Below are positions 33,897 through 43,013 of a stretch of 64,000 nucleotides of DNA, in pieces. Under the pieces are notes generated by a model. The model was not told where the DNA came from. It ran no database searches and saw only the letters and a list, made by a program, of their open reading frames with translations. Made by a program: the position numbers and the translations under genes. This DNA is from Nitrospira defluvii (lineage in GTDB: Bacteria; Nitrospirota; Nitrospiria; Nitrospirales; Nitrospiraceae): the NCBI GenBank assembly GCA_000196815.1, contig FP929003.1, forward strand, positions 3,619,501-3,683,500. The letters run 5' to 3'. Within the stretch, counting starts at the first letter, position 1. Each line of letters starts with the position of its first letter.

Positions 33897-34910
33897 ATGC
33901 ATCACCGGTCAGCACCACATCAACGCCCAGTGCCGGGCCTGAATCGCCACATCGTGATCGGCTGCTCGCTCCTCCTGCTCGGATGCCTATCCGGCCGATG
34001 TGCGGACCGGGCATTCTCCGCAGAACCGGTCGCACCGGCCGCATCGCCTAATACCCTGTCAGGCCATGAACTGCTTCGCATCGGGACGATCCATGATCAG
34101 CAGGAACATTTCCCGGAGTCGCTGACGTATTACAACCTGGCCTTGTCGAAATTCCGGGAGAAGAAACAGCCCCAGGGCATCGCCACCACACTGATGAAGA
34201 TCGCGCGGATCGATGAACGCCAGGGCCATTTGCGGCAGGCCCACACCTCACTCAAGGAAGCGGTGTCGCTGTTCGCCAAGGCGTCGGATCGCTCCGCTCA
34301 TGCCGAGTCGCTGCTCGCCATCGGTCGTGTCTCGGCGCAGCTGGGGCTCTCCGACGAATCGCACGACGCCCTCACCCAGGCCGCCGCCCTCTTCACGCGC
34401 GTGAGAAATGCCCGGGGATGGAACGACACGATGGTGCAGTTGGGATTGTTACAGATCGCACAGGGAGAGCACAGCGCGGGGCTGACCACCTTGCAGCAGG
34501 CCGCAGAAGAGGCCCGCACGAGACGGCACGTGGACCAACAGTTCACCGCCACGGTCGCGCTCGGAGATGCCCATTGGCTGCTCGGCCACACCAGTGACGC
34601 GCGCAGCGCCTATCTCGACGCCCTCAGCCTGGCGGAAGCGGAACATCACCTGCCGTTCGAAGGTATGATGCAACTGCGTCTCGCCCGTCTGGATGGAGAC
34701 AAGGCCTCCCTGAACGATCGCGTTGCTCAAGGGAAACGCGCCCTGCAGATTGCGCAAGCAGTCCACGACACCGCCGCCGAGGCGGAAGCCTGGTCGCTCC
34801 TGGCCGATCTTTATGGGCAACTGGGACAAGCCACGGAGTCTCAGGATGCGGACACCCGTGCGCTGGCGATCTACCGCAACCGCGAGTTGTCCGTGCACGG
34901 GAACCGGTAG
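33897..34910 (+). CDS. TPR-repeat lipoprotein
   Basis: 337 aa. The N-terminus has a hydrophobic segment ending in a good lipobox (IGCSLLLLGCLSG), so it is probably a lipid-anchored periplasmic protein. From residue 55 on there are about seven TPR-like repeats, e.g. GTIHDQQEHFPESLTYYNLA, ARIDERQGHLRQAHTSLKEA and LADLYGQLGQATESQDADTR. It would serve as a protein-interaction scaffold. The 3' end is 4 bp from the convergent MFS gene stop. Partner unknown. Confidence 0.85.
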   Translation: MHHRSAPHQRPVPGLNRHIVIGCSLLLLGCLSGRCADRAFSAEPVAPAASPNTLSGHELLRIGTIHDQQEHFPESLTYYNLALSKFREKKQPQGIATTLMKIARIDERQGHLRQAHTSLKEAVSLFAKASDRSAHAESLLAIGRVSAQLGLSDESHDALTQAAALFTRVRNARGWNDTMVQLGLLQIAQGEHSAGLTTLQQAAEEARTRRHVDQQFTATVALGDAHWLLGHTSDARSAYLDALSLAEAEHHLPFEGMMQLRLARLDGDKASLNDRVAQGKRALQIAQAVHDTAAEAEAWSLLADLYGQLGQATESQDADTRALAIYRNRELSVHGNR

Positions 34911-34914
34911 CCCG

Positions 34915-36153
34915 TCAGACGGCTCTGGTCGCCCGCCAGGCGATGCCCGCCCCGATCAGCAACAGCATCGTGGATAACAGATAGGGCGCCCCCGGCAGGT
35001 GCCAGTCGGCCTGCGGGCCGATGAACGCGGCGAAGGTCTGTGTGAAGAGCGTGGGGCCGATCAAGCCGGCGATGCCGGTCAGGCTGGCAATGGCGCCTTG
35101 TAATTGTCCCTGCTCGGACGCACTCACGCGGCGTGTCATGAACATTTGCGCGGACGGACCGGCGAGGCCCCAAAACGCCATCACCGGAATACCTAGGCAA
35201 TAGATGAGCGGCGTGGGCGCGAGGCCATAGATAGCGAATCCGGTGGCCCCGCACAGCAGCCCGGTGATCAACGTGCGCCGCTCTCCCAGCCGCGCCGTGA
35301 TCGGCCTCACCAGCGTGCCCTGCACAATCATGGCGCAGACCCCGACCGCCGCGAGCGTGAATCCCACCGCCGACGGCCCCCAGCCATACCGGTACCCCAG
35401 ATACAACACCGCCACGCTGGGCAACACCCCGTGCGCGAGGTTCATCAGGAAGTTCGCCGTCGCCAGGCCGAACAGCTCATGATGCGAACGCAACAGAATC
35501 AACGCTCCGGCCGGATTGGCCCGTTTCCACCGGAACGGGGCCCGCTTCTCAAGCGGGAGCGATTCCGGGAGCACAAAGAACCCGTAACAGGCGTTGAGCA
35601 GACTGGTCGCCGCCGCGCCCCAAAAGGGCCAGCGTGGATCGATGGCGCCCAGCAACCCACCCACCGCAGGCCCCAACACAAACCCGAGGCCGAACGAGGC
35701 CCCCATCATGCCGAAGGCGGCCGCGCGTTTGTCCGGCGGCGTGACATCGGCGATGTAGGCGCCGGCCGTGCTGAAACTCGAGGAGGCGATACCGGAGATG
35801 ACCCGGCCCGCAAAGAGCCAGGCGAGACTGGGCGCCAGCGCCATGAGGATGAAATCGAGACCGAGCCCCAGGTTGGAGAGGAGCACGACCGGACGCCGCC
35901 CGAAGCGATCGGACAACGCGCCCTGAATCGGCGAGCACACGAACTGCATCAAGGCCCAGGACGTGCCCATCAGCCCGTAGATCTCCGCGGCCTGCGCAGT
36001 ATCGCCGCCCAGAAACTCTTCGACTAGTTTCGGCAGGACGGGAATGATGATCCCGAACGACAACATGTCGAGCACGACGGTGACAAGGATAAAGAAGACC
36101 GCCGCTTGCCGCGGTTGTGTGGAGCGCTGCACGTACGTCATGGGATGGGCCAT
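34915..36153 (-). CDS. MFS drug efflux transporter, TetA-like
   Basis: About 412 aa with twelve predicted membrane helices. The motif A loop GALSDRFGRRPVVLLSN between helices 2 and 3 and the motif C-like GFVLGPAVGGLLG in helix 5 mark a drug/H+ antiporter of the TetA/class 14-TM-related DHA1 group. FFILVTVVLDMLSFGIIIPVLP is the usual DHA1 opening. The start may be the ATG at 36153 or at 36141. It probably exports a toxic small molecule; resistance to a given drug cannot be inferred. Confidence 0.92.
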   Translation of the reverse strand: MAHPMTYVQRSTQPRQAAVFFILVTVVLDMLSFGIIIPVLPKLVEEFLGGDTAQAAEIYGLMGTSWALMQFVCSPIQGALSDRFGRRPVVLLSNLGLGLDFILMALAPSLAWLFAGRVISGIASSSFSTAGAYIADVTPPDKRAAAFGMMGASFGLGFVLGPAVGGLLGAIDPRWPFWGAAATSLLNACYGFFVLPESLPLEKRAPFRWKRANPAGALILLRSHHELFGLATANFLMNLAHGVLPSVAVLYLGYRYGWGPSAVGFTLAAVGVCAMIVQGTLVRPITARLGERRTLITGLLCGATGFAIYGLAPTPLIYCLGIPVMAFWGLAGPSAQMFMTRRVSASEQGQLQGAIASLTGIAGLIGPTLFTQTFAAFIGPQADWHLPGAPYLLSTMLLLIGAGIAWRATRAV

Positions 36154-36251
36154 GGTAGCAGGCCGGCCATCCGGGCGCATAGAAAAAGACGCAGAAATCA
36201 GTCTGCTGCTGCGCCTCCTCTTCGAAGAGGTTTTCTGCTACCCTCCCGTCG

Positions 36252-37166
36252 ATGCCCGCCACCCTCCAAGCCTTCATCGCCATCTTCCTGGTCGGCGCAC
36301 TGCTCCGGTCATCTCGCCTGCTCGGGAAACTCCATGCGGAACGTCTGGCCTTCGTGGTCTTTTCGATCAGCCTGCCGGCGACGATTCTGGTGTCGCTGGA
36401 CCGAGTCGTCTTTGCCCCCACAGCCTGGAAACTGCCGTTGGCTGCCTGCCTGGTGACCCTCTCGATGCTGCTCTGCTCCTGGCCGGTCACCCGCCTGTTG
36501 CATCTGCCGCGCGCCACACGAGGGGGCTTTCTCGTCGGTACCGGCTGTATCAACTCTGTCTATTTCGCCTATCCCGTCGTCCTCGCAACCCTCGGTGACA
36601 AGGGACTGGCGCAAGCGATCCTGTTCGACCTGGGACAGACGACGCTGACACTGACGGTGATTTATGGACTGGCGGTCTGGCACGGGGCGAAGAGCGCCAC
36701 CGCCCGATCAGCCATGCTGCGGTTTGTGTCGTCTCCGCCGCTTTGGGCCCTCTGTCTCAGCCTGCTGCTCACCCTGCTTGAACTCCATCTTCCCGGCTGG
36801 CTCCACGATGCACTCACCCCCATCCACCTCACCACGACACCTCTGGCGAGCCTGGTGCTGGGCCTGTCGATCAGTTTCTCGGCCGTGCGCCGAACCTGGG
36901 CCCTGGCATTGCTGGGCGTGGGCATGCGGATGGTCGGCGGATTGTTGCTCGGGTTTGCGGTCGCCTATGGGCTCGACCTTGCGGGCATGGAACGGGTGAT
37001 CGTCATCCTCGTCTCCGCCATGCCGTCCGCCGTGACGGCGGTTATTTTCGCAACCGACACGGGATTGGACGAAGACCTGGTCACCTCCATTGTGGCCCTC
37101 TCGATCTGCATCGGTGTGGCGTGGCTGCCCTGGCTGCCGCAACTCGTCTTCTTGCTGCCGGGATAG
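36252..37166 (+). CDS. AEC-family (auxin efflux carrier-type) transporter
   Basis: 304 aa, ten hydrophobic segments in two halves of five. FVVFSISLPATILVSLDRV and the Asn-rich GTGCINSVYFAYPVV are typical crossover regions of the bile acid/auxin efflux superfamily, and the C-terminal AVTAVIFATDTGLDEDLVTSIVALS fits the second half. Bacterial AEC proteins move dicarboxylates such as malate or other anions. It is divergent from the MFS gene (about 98 bp apart). Confidence 0.87.
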   Translation: MPATLQAFIAIFLVGALLRSSRLLGKLHAERLAFVVFSISLPATILVSLDRVVFAPTAWKLPLAACLVTLSMLLCSWPVTRLLHLPRATRGGFLVGTGCINSVYFAYPVVLATLGDKGLAQAILFDLGQTTLTLTVIYGLAVWHGAKSATARSAMLRFVSSPPLWALCLSLLLTLLELHLPGWLHDALTPIHLTTTPLASLVLGLSISFSAVRRTWALALLGVGMRMVGGLLLGFAVAYGLDLAGMERVIVILVSAMPSAVTAVIFATDTGLDEDLVTSIVALSICIGVAWLPWLPQLVFLLPG

Positions 37167-37436
37167 ACGAGCCGAATCCCTGCTCCGATGTATCGGCTCC
37201 GTAGACCTCCTCCGGTTATCTCCATCCGGCACCTGTGGGAATGGCGTCACGTATTGTGAGGTTTATGCGACGGCAAAATTTGCCTGGCGCGTGTTGCGAC
37301 CGGGAACATCGCCGCCATAACCTTGCATCTATGCGAATGGCAAGCGGTTTCGCTAGCTGTAGGACAATCCCTCAGAACAATGAGCGACGGTATGGTGCTT
37401 GCTCTACCAGGTGCCGAATACACTGGAGGCACGATC

Positions 37437-37565
37437 ATGCACGACGCTATGCTCTGGGCAAGTTGGTATGTCTGGCTGTTGGCGCTTCCCGCGCTGGTCA
37501 TCGGCACCCTGATCTGGGACTGGATCCAGCGGCGACAACCCGTGCGAGTGCGGAGGCGGCGCTAA
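37437..37565 (+). CDS. 42-aa single-span membrane protein
   Basis: ATG at 37437 with CTGGAGGC 6 nt upstream. The protein is one hydrophobic helix (WYVWLLALPALVIGTLIWDW) followed by an Arg-rich tail (QRRQPVRVRRRR), so the C-terminus is expected in the cytoplasm. The frame is open further upstream, but the ribosome site fixes this start. Such one-helix proteins often bind larger membrane complexes. Function unknown. Confidence 0.55.
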   Translation: MHDAMLWASWYVWLLALPALVIGTLIWDWIQRRQPVRVRRRR

Positions 37566-37707
37566 CGCCGCACTTCCGCCCTCCCAGAGCAGAACCCCAT
37601 CCAACCGATCCGCTTACCGGACTCGGTCATCAGCAGGTCCTGATTCACGACCGCCAAACAATCGACAATCGAAAGCCGCCTCTCCTTCCCGCGCACATCT
37701 ACGTAGT

Positions 37708-37747
37708 GGTATCGGATGGGATACGGATCTGTATCCGATGCGATACC
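37708..37747. promoter_or_regulatory. Tandem operator candidate: two GTATC-N6-GATAC sites, 22 bp apart
   Basis: Site 1 at 37709-37724 and site 2 at 37731-37746 are both exact GTATC-N6-GATAC, separated by 6 bp, so four half-sites lie 11 bp apart on one helix face. The whole is a 40-bp imperfect palindrome (17-bp arms with two mismatches). It lies about 190 bp before the lipoprotein gene at 37935. The same arrangement occurs at 60317-60354. A dimeric repressor or activator binding cooperatively is the natural reading. Confidence 0.65.
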
Positions 37748-37934
37748 TCCTCTGCCACCCGCCAATACCGGCAGTTCAAGACACCGCTTCCAAGCGATTG
37801 TTATTACGTGCAGAGGCTCTGACTGAGTTCGATGGCGCAGAGCTTGCGTCATGGAAAGCCGTGACCAGACCTCTTGCGGAGCGAGCTTTCTGGCCACGCT
37901 TCCAGGATCGACAGCAGAGGACAAGGAGGGAACG

Positions 37935-38279
37935 ATGCGCCGGATCGCCCTGCTGATACTGCTTCTCTACGGATGTGTCCCGCCTCCTCCTCACCAGTTC
38001 GTGCCGGGAGGGCCGCTCGGAGAAGCCGGACAAACCCTGCAAGGCCCTCGCCAGGCGAGCGATGAGGAAGTGCGCGCCATGTTGGCGGAATCGTCGCTGC
38101 ACCAGCAAACTCCCCCCGGTCCTGTCGATTTGAACGGCTTGCTCACACAGATTACCCAAGCCACAAACTTTCGGCAGAAGCAGCGTTTGGTGGATCGGTA
38201 TCACCATGCGGCCCTGCTTCTGCCGGAAGCCGAGCGTGATCAGGCATTTCGGCGACTACGAGACGCGACCGGAAAGTAA
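37935..38279 (+). CDS. Small lipoprotein of unknown function
   Basis: 114 aa from the ATG at 37935, with AAGGAGGGA upstream. The signal peptide MRRIALLILLLYGC ends in a plausible lipobox (LLYGC), followed by a Pro-rich linker (VPPPPHQFVPGGP) and a helical domain with basic/acidic pairs (ITQATNFRQKQRLVDRYHHA). The frame is open from 37851, but that start has no ribosome site and would remove the signal. It is 40 bp upstream of the secreted Cys-rich gene, so both probably share the operator-controlled transcript. Confidence 0.7.
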   Translation: MRRIALLILLLYGCVPPPPHQFVPGGPLGEAGQTLQGPRQASDEEVRAMLAESSLHQQTPPGPVDLNGLLTQITQATNFRQKQRLVDRYHHAALLLPEAERDQAFRRLRDATGK

Positions 38280-38319
38280 CCGTGAACGGAATTCGATCTG
38301 AGCAAGAAAGGAACGGACC

Positions 38320-39036
38320 ATGAAGCTGATACCAGTCGGCACGCTGCTGCTCTGCGTCACCGTCATCCTGGGCGGACTGTTACTGGCCTCCACACCGGCC
38401 AACGCCCACGACTGGCTCGGCGACTGTGTCGTGGACTTCGATAACACGTTCGCGCTGACCTATATCTACGGGCAGGCCAGAGGGAACTTCGGCTACCCCA
38501 CCGGCATCGACAATTCAGGCGAGTTGCAGCCCTGCAATGCCACCCATCAGGCCTGCTGGACGTATCGTCATCGTTGCTTCGGCAATTACATCAACGTAGA
38601 CGATATGACCTATGGCCATATCCACCTGGTCTTTGACAGTCCCAGTCTGCTCACCCCCTGCTTTGTCGATCCCGGCGACGGACCGGGAGCGGGCTTTGGA
38701 CGGAACGTCGGCGACGACTGCATCGCCGCCGATTGGATTCATGAACCGAGAACCCTCGGCACCCATGGAAAGGATCACTGGATCAAAATCTGGATGGAGG
38801 ACCGGGTGACGCATCAGCCCCGTGTGTTCGACATGCCGATCATCCGGGTGACCGGCACTGAGCCGATTCAATTCTGGTTCAGGAAATCCAACGGCAGCTG
38901 GTGGTACTGGTCGAACCTGGCCCCCAATCCCTGGCTGGTCGGCGGGTGGGTTCAAGATGTGACTGAAGTGCGGATCAGAGGCGCGCAGGCGGCGAAGGGA
39001 CCGTATTTTATCGGCGCATTCTCAATCCTCGATTAA
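38320..39036 (+). CDS. Secreted cysteine-containing protein of unknown function
   Basis: 238 aa. Signal peptide MKLIPVGTLLLCVTVILGG... ending STPANA. The mature protein has about seven Cys (DWLGDCVVDF, LQPCNATHQACW, RHRCFGNY, LTPCFVD, GDDCIAA), likely in disulfides, and is rich in Trp/His/Tyr, especially HGKDHWIKIWMED and SNGSWWYWSNLAPNPW. This looks like a beta-sandwich ligand-binding protein, but I know no matching family. AGAAAGGA precedes the ATG. It follows the lipoprotein gene by 40 bp. Confidence 0.75.
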   Translation: MKLIPVGTLLLCVTVILGGLLLASTPANAHDWLGDCVVDFDNTFALTYIYGQARGNFGYPTGIDNSGELQPCNATHQACWTYRHRCFGNYINVDDMTYGHIHLVFDSPSLLTPCFVDPGDGPGAGFGRNVGDDCIAADWIHEPRTLGTHGKDHWIKIWMEDRVTHQPRVFDMPIIRVTGTEPIQFWFRKSNGSWWYWSNLAPNPWLVGGWVQDVTEVRIRGAQAAKGPYFIGAFSILD

Positions 39037-39212
39037 CGGCTGTTCAGAAAGACCGCCGGTTTTGTTCTCCGCCACTTGCCAATCCGCGAAGCGTATCTCG
39101 AGAACATATCACTGTCCGCTCTGAAACGAGATACGAACCACGTTTCACGAACGACGAACGAAAAGGGCGTCTATTTTGAACACCATACAGAAGGCATTCG
39201 GAGGAGAGGCCC

Positions 39213-39509
39213 CTACCGGCCGTCCGGAACCTGCAACTTGATCGAAAGCGCCTTACGATCGTCGGTGATCTGCGCCACGATCTTGTCGCCGGTCTTCAAG
39301 CGACCGCCCACCACGCCCTCGATTTTGGTCTCGGGTGTCACCTTCAAGCGCTCTTCGTGACCGGAGAATTCTTTCACGACCAGTTCGCCCTCTTCCCAAT
39401 ACAAGACATCGGCCTTGATGACCAAGCCGGTGGTGGCCGGAGAATCCTCCAATGCTGCTGCGGGAATGACTGCGGAAAAGATGAGGTAGAACGCGAGAAG
39501 AAGTGCCAT
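39213..39509 (-). CDS. Small exported protein, OB/beta-barrel-like
   Basis: 98 aa from the ATG at 39509 (GGGAGGG 8 nt upstream). The signal peptide is MALLLAFYLIFSAVIPAAA. The mature 75 residues are beta-rich: GLVIKADVLYWEEGELVVKE, then ETKIEGVVGGRLKTGDKIVA and ALSIKLQV, the pattern of a small periplasmic OB-like or DUF5666-like domain (value, context, metal- or polymer-dependent modulation). Function unknown. Confidence 0.72.
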   Translation of the reverse strand: MALLLAFYLIFSAVIPAAALEDSPATTGLVIKADVLYWEEGELVVKEFSGHEERLKVTPETKIEGVVGGRLKTGDKIVAQITDDRKALSIKLQVPDGR

Positions 39510-39933
39510 CACAAACCCTCCCACTTTTTTGAGAGTACCGATGATTCCGAGAAACTGTCAAGCAGGGCAACCATGGCCGATGCAGATTACTCCAGCAATA
39601 AAACAATGCGCTCAAGCACAGTGCGAAGGGGGCGCGGACATCTATCCAATCTCAATGCCACAGAAGCACCGCTTCGCTCATAGACGAAGCCTTTAAACAC
39701 AGATTCACCCCTTTGCTTTCAGCCATTTAGTCCCCTGCGGACAAAAACGCATCTATCATCGCCATGGCCTGCGGCCAATAGGTTCAACTCCCCAAGCTTC
39801 CAGTCTTCCATTTTAGCATTACACCTAGGCCGGCACACCTCTGCCAGAGCGTGAATCTTGAACCGAGGCGGCATTCAAGTTAGTATCAACCGCTTGTTTC
39901 CACCCAGACCTCGTCAGAGAGTGTGAGGCCCTC
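39510..39933. other. Divergent intergenic region, AT-richer
   Basis: 424 bp between the small exported protein and the methyltransferase gene. Base composition drops towards the restriction-modification genes, consistent with a transfer boundary. No promoter box, controller-protein site or repeat could be supported. Confidence 0.4.
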
Positions 39934-41643
39934 ATGGCGGACAACCAGACAATCTCCGCAACCGTCACTAGAGGCATTCAGCTCCAGCTGATCCCGCCCC
40001 TCAAACGCCCTTGTTCTGTCCCAGCAATTGAGCCAAAGGGCGTCGTATACACAAAGAGATGGGTTGTTGAACTACTTCTTGATCTGAGCGGCTACTGCTC
40101 GGATAAAAATCTAGTGGATACCCTAGCCATCGAACCGGCAACTGGTGATGGCGCATTTCTCGGCCCTATGATCGAACGCCTGATTGAGTCATGCGGAAAT
40201 CTCGGACGATCGTTGGCAGAATGTGAACATTCCTTACTCGCATATGAATTGGATGAGAAAAGCGCGGCTCGTGCGCGGGCTGTCGCCCAAAACATCCTGA
40301 CGAATCGCGGAGTGAAGCGCCCCCTAGCCAAACGACTGGCCGAAGCATGGGTATTAAATCGGGACTATCTTCTGGATGCCGATGGCACACAGGCTGATTT
40401 TATAATCGGGAACCCTCCCTATATACGCCTTGAAGATATCCCGGAAGAATCGGCTTCGATCTACCGCGATGCATACCCCACTATGCGTGGTCGAGCTGAC
40501 CTCTATGTGGCTTTTTTCGAGGCCGCACTTCGGCAGCTTAAACGTAGCGGCTTATGCGCGTTTATCTGCGCAGATCGATGGATGCGAAACCAATATGGAG
40601 CGGAGCTGCGGCGGCTTATCAGTTCGGCATACAACGTCGAGATGCTCTTAAGCATGCACCACGCTAACGCCTTTGACGATGAAGTCGATGCCTATCCAGC
40701 AATCACGATAATTCGACATAACAGGCAACAGTCGACCATTGTGGCCCGTGCCGATCAGGAGGCTGAGAATATTCAGCCCAAACTATTGGCCACGATGCTC
40801 CAAACAAACAACCCCAACATTCTGCCCCACGGTATTCATCGGGCAGTGGTGAACACATGGTTCAAAGGGGCTGCCCCCTGGCCATGCCATTCACCGGAAC
40901 AATTGGCGCTCCTCCGGAAACTGGAGGATCAGTTTCCGCCTCTCGAACTGAATGCCAAAGTGGGAATAGGTGTCGCCACCGGGAGCGACCGTGTCTTCAT
41001 CACAACAGACGCGGAGCTTGTAGAACCTTCCCGCCTGCTAAAGCTCGCGCTCGCGAAAGACCTGTCGGATGGAACGGTGCGTTGGTCCGGACACTATCTT
41101 GTGAATCCATGGAACCACGACGGGCTCGTCGACTTGAAGGCCTATCCGAAATTACAAGCCTACTATGAGCGACATGCGGCAGCGCTGAAGAAGCGTCACA
41201 CTGCAGAGAAGAGCACCAGCAAGTGGTATAAGACGATCGACCGCGTCAACCATGCACTCACCAGCGCACACAAACTCTATATCCCGGACATTAAGAACAC
41301 GCTTGAGCCGGTCCTGGATCAGGGGAACACATACCCGCACCATAACCTGTACTTCATTCAGTCGGACGAGTGGGACTTGGAAGTGCTTGGTGGATTGCTG
41401 ATGTCGAAGGTCGGCCAGTTTTTCATCGAATCTTATGGAATACGTATGCGGGGGGGCTATTTACGCTTTCAAGCGCAATATCTGCGCCGAATTCGAGTTC
41501 CGCTTCCTACGACCTTATCAGCCAGACAGTCCCATGAACTGAGAGATGCCTTCCGTCATCGTGACAAGCACCGCGCAACCCAAGTGACTTTGGCTGTCTA
41601 TGGGATTAACTTTCCCACTCTGGAGGCAGCCCTTGAACATTGA
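39934..41643 (+). CDS. DNA adenine-N6 methyltransferase of a PaeR7I/XhoI-type system
   Basis: 569 aa. The SAM-binding motif I is AIEPATGDGAFL (residues 66-75) and the catalytic motif IV is IIGNPPYIRLE (157-167), the NPPY of N6-adenine methyltransferases. The long C-terminal half (from about 330) is the target-recognition region, with VGIGVATGSDRVF and YIPDIKNTLEP as in the Eco57I-like/M.XhoI group. It protects host DNA from the cognate nuclease, whose gene overlaps its 3' end by 11 bp. Composition is more AT-rich than the neighbours, consistent with horizontal transfer. Confidence 0.92.
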   Translation: MADNQTISATVTRGIQLQLIPPLKRPCSVPAIEPKGVVYTKRWVVELLLDLSGYCSDKNLVDTLAIEPATGDGAFLGPMIERLIESCGNLGRSLAECEHSLLAYELDEKSAARARAVAQNILTNRGVKRPLAKRLAEAWVLNRDYLLDADGTQADFIIGNPPYIRLEDIPEESASIYRDAYPTMRGRADLYVAFFEAALRQLKRSGLCAFICADRWMRNQYGAELRRLISSAYNVEMLLSMHHANAFDDEVDAYPAITIIRHNRQQSTIVARADQEAENIQPKLLATMLQTNNPNILPHGIHRAVVNTWFKGAAPWPCHSPEQLALLRKLEDQFPPLELNAKVGIGVATGSDRVFITTDAELVEPSRLLKLALAKDLSDGTVRWSGHYLVNPWNHDGLVDLKAYPKLQAYYERHAAALKKRHTAEKSTSKWYKTIDRVNHALTSAHKLYIPDIKNTLEPVLDQGNTYPHHNLYFIQSDEWDLEVLGGLLMSKVGQFFIESYGIRMRGGYLRFQAQYLRRIRVPLPTTLSARQSHELRDAFRHRDKHRATQVTLAVYGINFPTLEAALEH

Positions 41644-42397
41644 CAAGAGACTGCGAGCCGCTGTCCAAAACTACTGGAACGCCAGGAGGCAAAATAAAGA
41701 AAAGCAGGTCAAATCAGGAAAAATCGATGCAGGAACACGAGGTGAAGTCACAGGAGGAACCCAGATGGGCGGCCTGGAGGTCTTAGTTTCGGACATCCTT
41801 TGCGAGGCCGGATTGAAAAAGGTCGATGTCCGCACAAGGACCGCACTTGAGCTACCCGGCTACTTCAGAGCTACAAAAAAATGGGACCTGATTGTCGTAT
41901 CCGACGGGGCACTGGTCTTGGCAATGGAATTCAAGTCTCAAGCAGGGAAATCAATCGGCAACAATGTGAACAACCGTTCAGAGGAAGCTGTGGGCAGCGC
42001 CAAAGATATTTGGACTGCCTTCCGAGAAGGCCGATTCGGCACCTCTCCAGCTCCATTTCTTGGCTACCTGTTCCTCCTGGAAGATCGCGACAACGTCAAA
42101 ACTCCTGTCGCCAATAAAGAACCATACTTCTCGGTGGACCCTGAGTTTCGTGGAGAATCGCATCTCAAGGATACAGCAGCCCATAGACGATATCGGGGTG
42201 TTTCCTATAGCAAGCGCTACGAGCTGCTGTGTCGACGATTGGTACTAGAGCGACTCTATACCTCAGCCTGTTTCATGATGGCCACGAACTCACGGGCGAC
42301 CAAACTCACGCAGCCAGCTGAAGACCTAAGCTTTCAGCGGTTCGTGGCTGCACTACGAGGCCACGTCGTCACCTTCCTCGGCAGCCGTAGCACTTAG
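41633..42397 (+). CDS. PaeR7I/XhoI-type type II restriction endonuclease
   Basis: 254 aa, close to PaeR7I and XhoI (about 246). TTG at 41633 with TGGAGG 6 nt upstream is the likely start; ATG-initiated translation from 41600 would overlap the methyltransferase gene by 44 bp. MGGLEVLVSDILCEAGL is followed by WDLIVVSDGALVLAMEFKSQ, a PD-(D/E)xK site with Asp85, Glu99 and Lys101, then NNVNNRSEEAVGSAKD. PaeR7I enzymes cut CTCGAG. A rare start codon inside the methyltransferase gene would keep nuclease levels below methylase levels. Confidence 0.92.
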   Translation: MNIDKRLRAAVQNYWNARRQNKEKQVKSGKIDAGTRGEVTGGTQMGGLEVLVSDILCEAGLKKVDVRTRTALELPGYFRATKKWDLIVVSDGALVLAMEFKSQAGKSIGNNVNNRSEEAVGSAKDIWTAFREGRFGTSPAPFLGYLFLLEDRDNVKTPVANKEPYFSVDPEFRGESHLKDTAAHRRYRGVSYSKRYELLCRRLVLERLYTSACFMMATNSRATKLTQPAEDLSFQRFVAALRGHVVTFLGSRST

Positions 42398-42785
42398 CTA
42401 CACCGCACGAGGAAATTTACCCGGGTCGAGAATCTCCTCTAATAAACCTCTCAGCTGCCCTTGCCAAAGCTCAGGCAAGAATTGTCTCAACTCCTACCGC
42501 TTCACCACACTTGCCCCCAGGGGCAGCGTGATTCCGCTCCCAACTGCGCACCTCGAACGAGGCCCTTCTTAGTGCGCGCTAAAATCTAATGCTCTCCCCA
42601 CTTTCTCCCTACCCCCTCAAGGGGCGGCCTGAGTGAGCTCCCACTGCGCGCCGTCCAACGAGGGCCTTCTCAGGCCGCGCGTTCCGTGAGATGGGCGACG
42701 CGACGAAGAAGGAGCGTCACGTTTGCGCACGCCGGCGAGACGGTGAGCCGGCCGTGGTTCTTGGCTCACCCAGCCTACCCCTCTC
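42398..42785. repeat. Intergenic region with GCGCGC units and an inverted fragment of the dispersed repeat
   Basis: Units near 42560 (GTGCGCGC) and at 42643-42686 (CTGCGCGCCGTCC to GGCCGCGCGTTCC) belong to the family at 14745-15010. From 42690 to 42765 the sequence reads as the reverse complement of part of copy C (GACGCGACGAAGAAGGAGCG, then GGCGAGACGGTGAGCC). No ORF is supported. The region lies just downstream of the restriction-modification pair. Confidence 0.6.
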
Positions 42786-43013
42786 CTAACATTTCGACCC
42801 ATCCGTCCGGCAGGCCTCGGCGCGATCGTTAAATCCTGAATTGCGCAGGCTCTCGTAGACGTTCTGCTGCCGTTCCATTTCCCTGTCGTAGGGAGTTCTC
42901 TCCCGCCCTTCCGATGGATACCCGCCGCCGCTGTTGCGCTTCGGCGGTCGCGCAACACGCACCTTGCGCACTTCGGCTTCGTAGTAGCCGCGCGTCTGGC
43001 CCGGATTATTCAT
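42786..43013 (-). CDS. Doubtful small protein whose 5' end lies in a MITE-like element
   Basis: 75 aa if begun at the ATG at 43013, which sits within the left terminal repeat of the element at 42999-43173. The protein is basic then acidic (VRKVRVARPPKRNSGG, YDREMERQQNVYESLRNSG) and ends with EACRTDGSKC. The end looks protein-like. Insertion of the element may have replaced the original start, so this may be a truncated gene. No family recognised. Confidence 0.35.
   Translation of the reverse strand: MNNPGQTRGYYEAEVRKVRVARPPKRNSGGGYPSEGRERTPYDREMERQQNVYESLRNSGFNDRAEACRTDGSKC

Noticed and set aside
37562-37924. Minus-strand 120-aa frame across the GTATC palindromes
   Set aside because: No ribosome site at a good start, unusual N-terminal composition, and it would overlap an operator-like element; the C-terminal half looks somewhat protein-like, so it stays a weak possibility.
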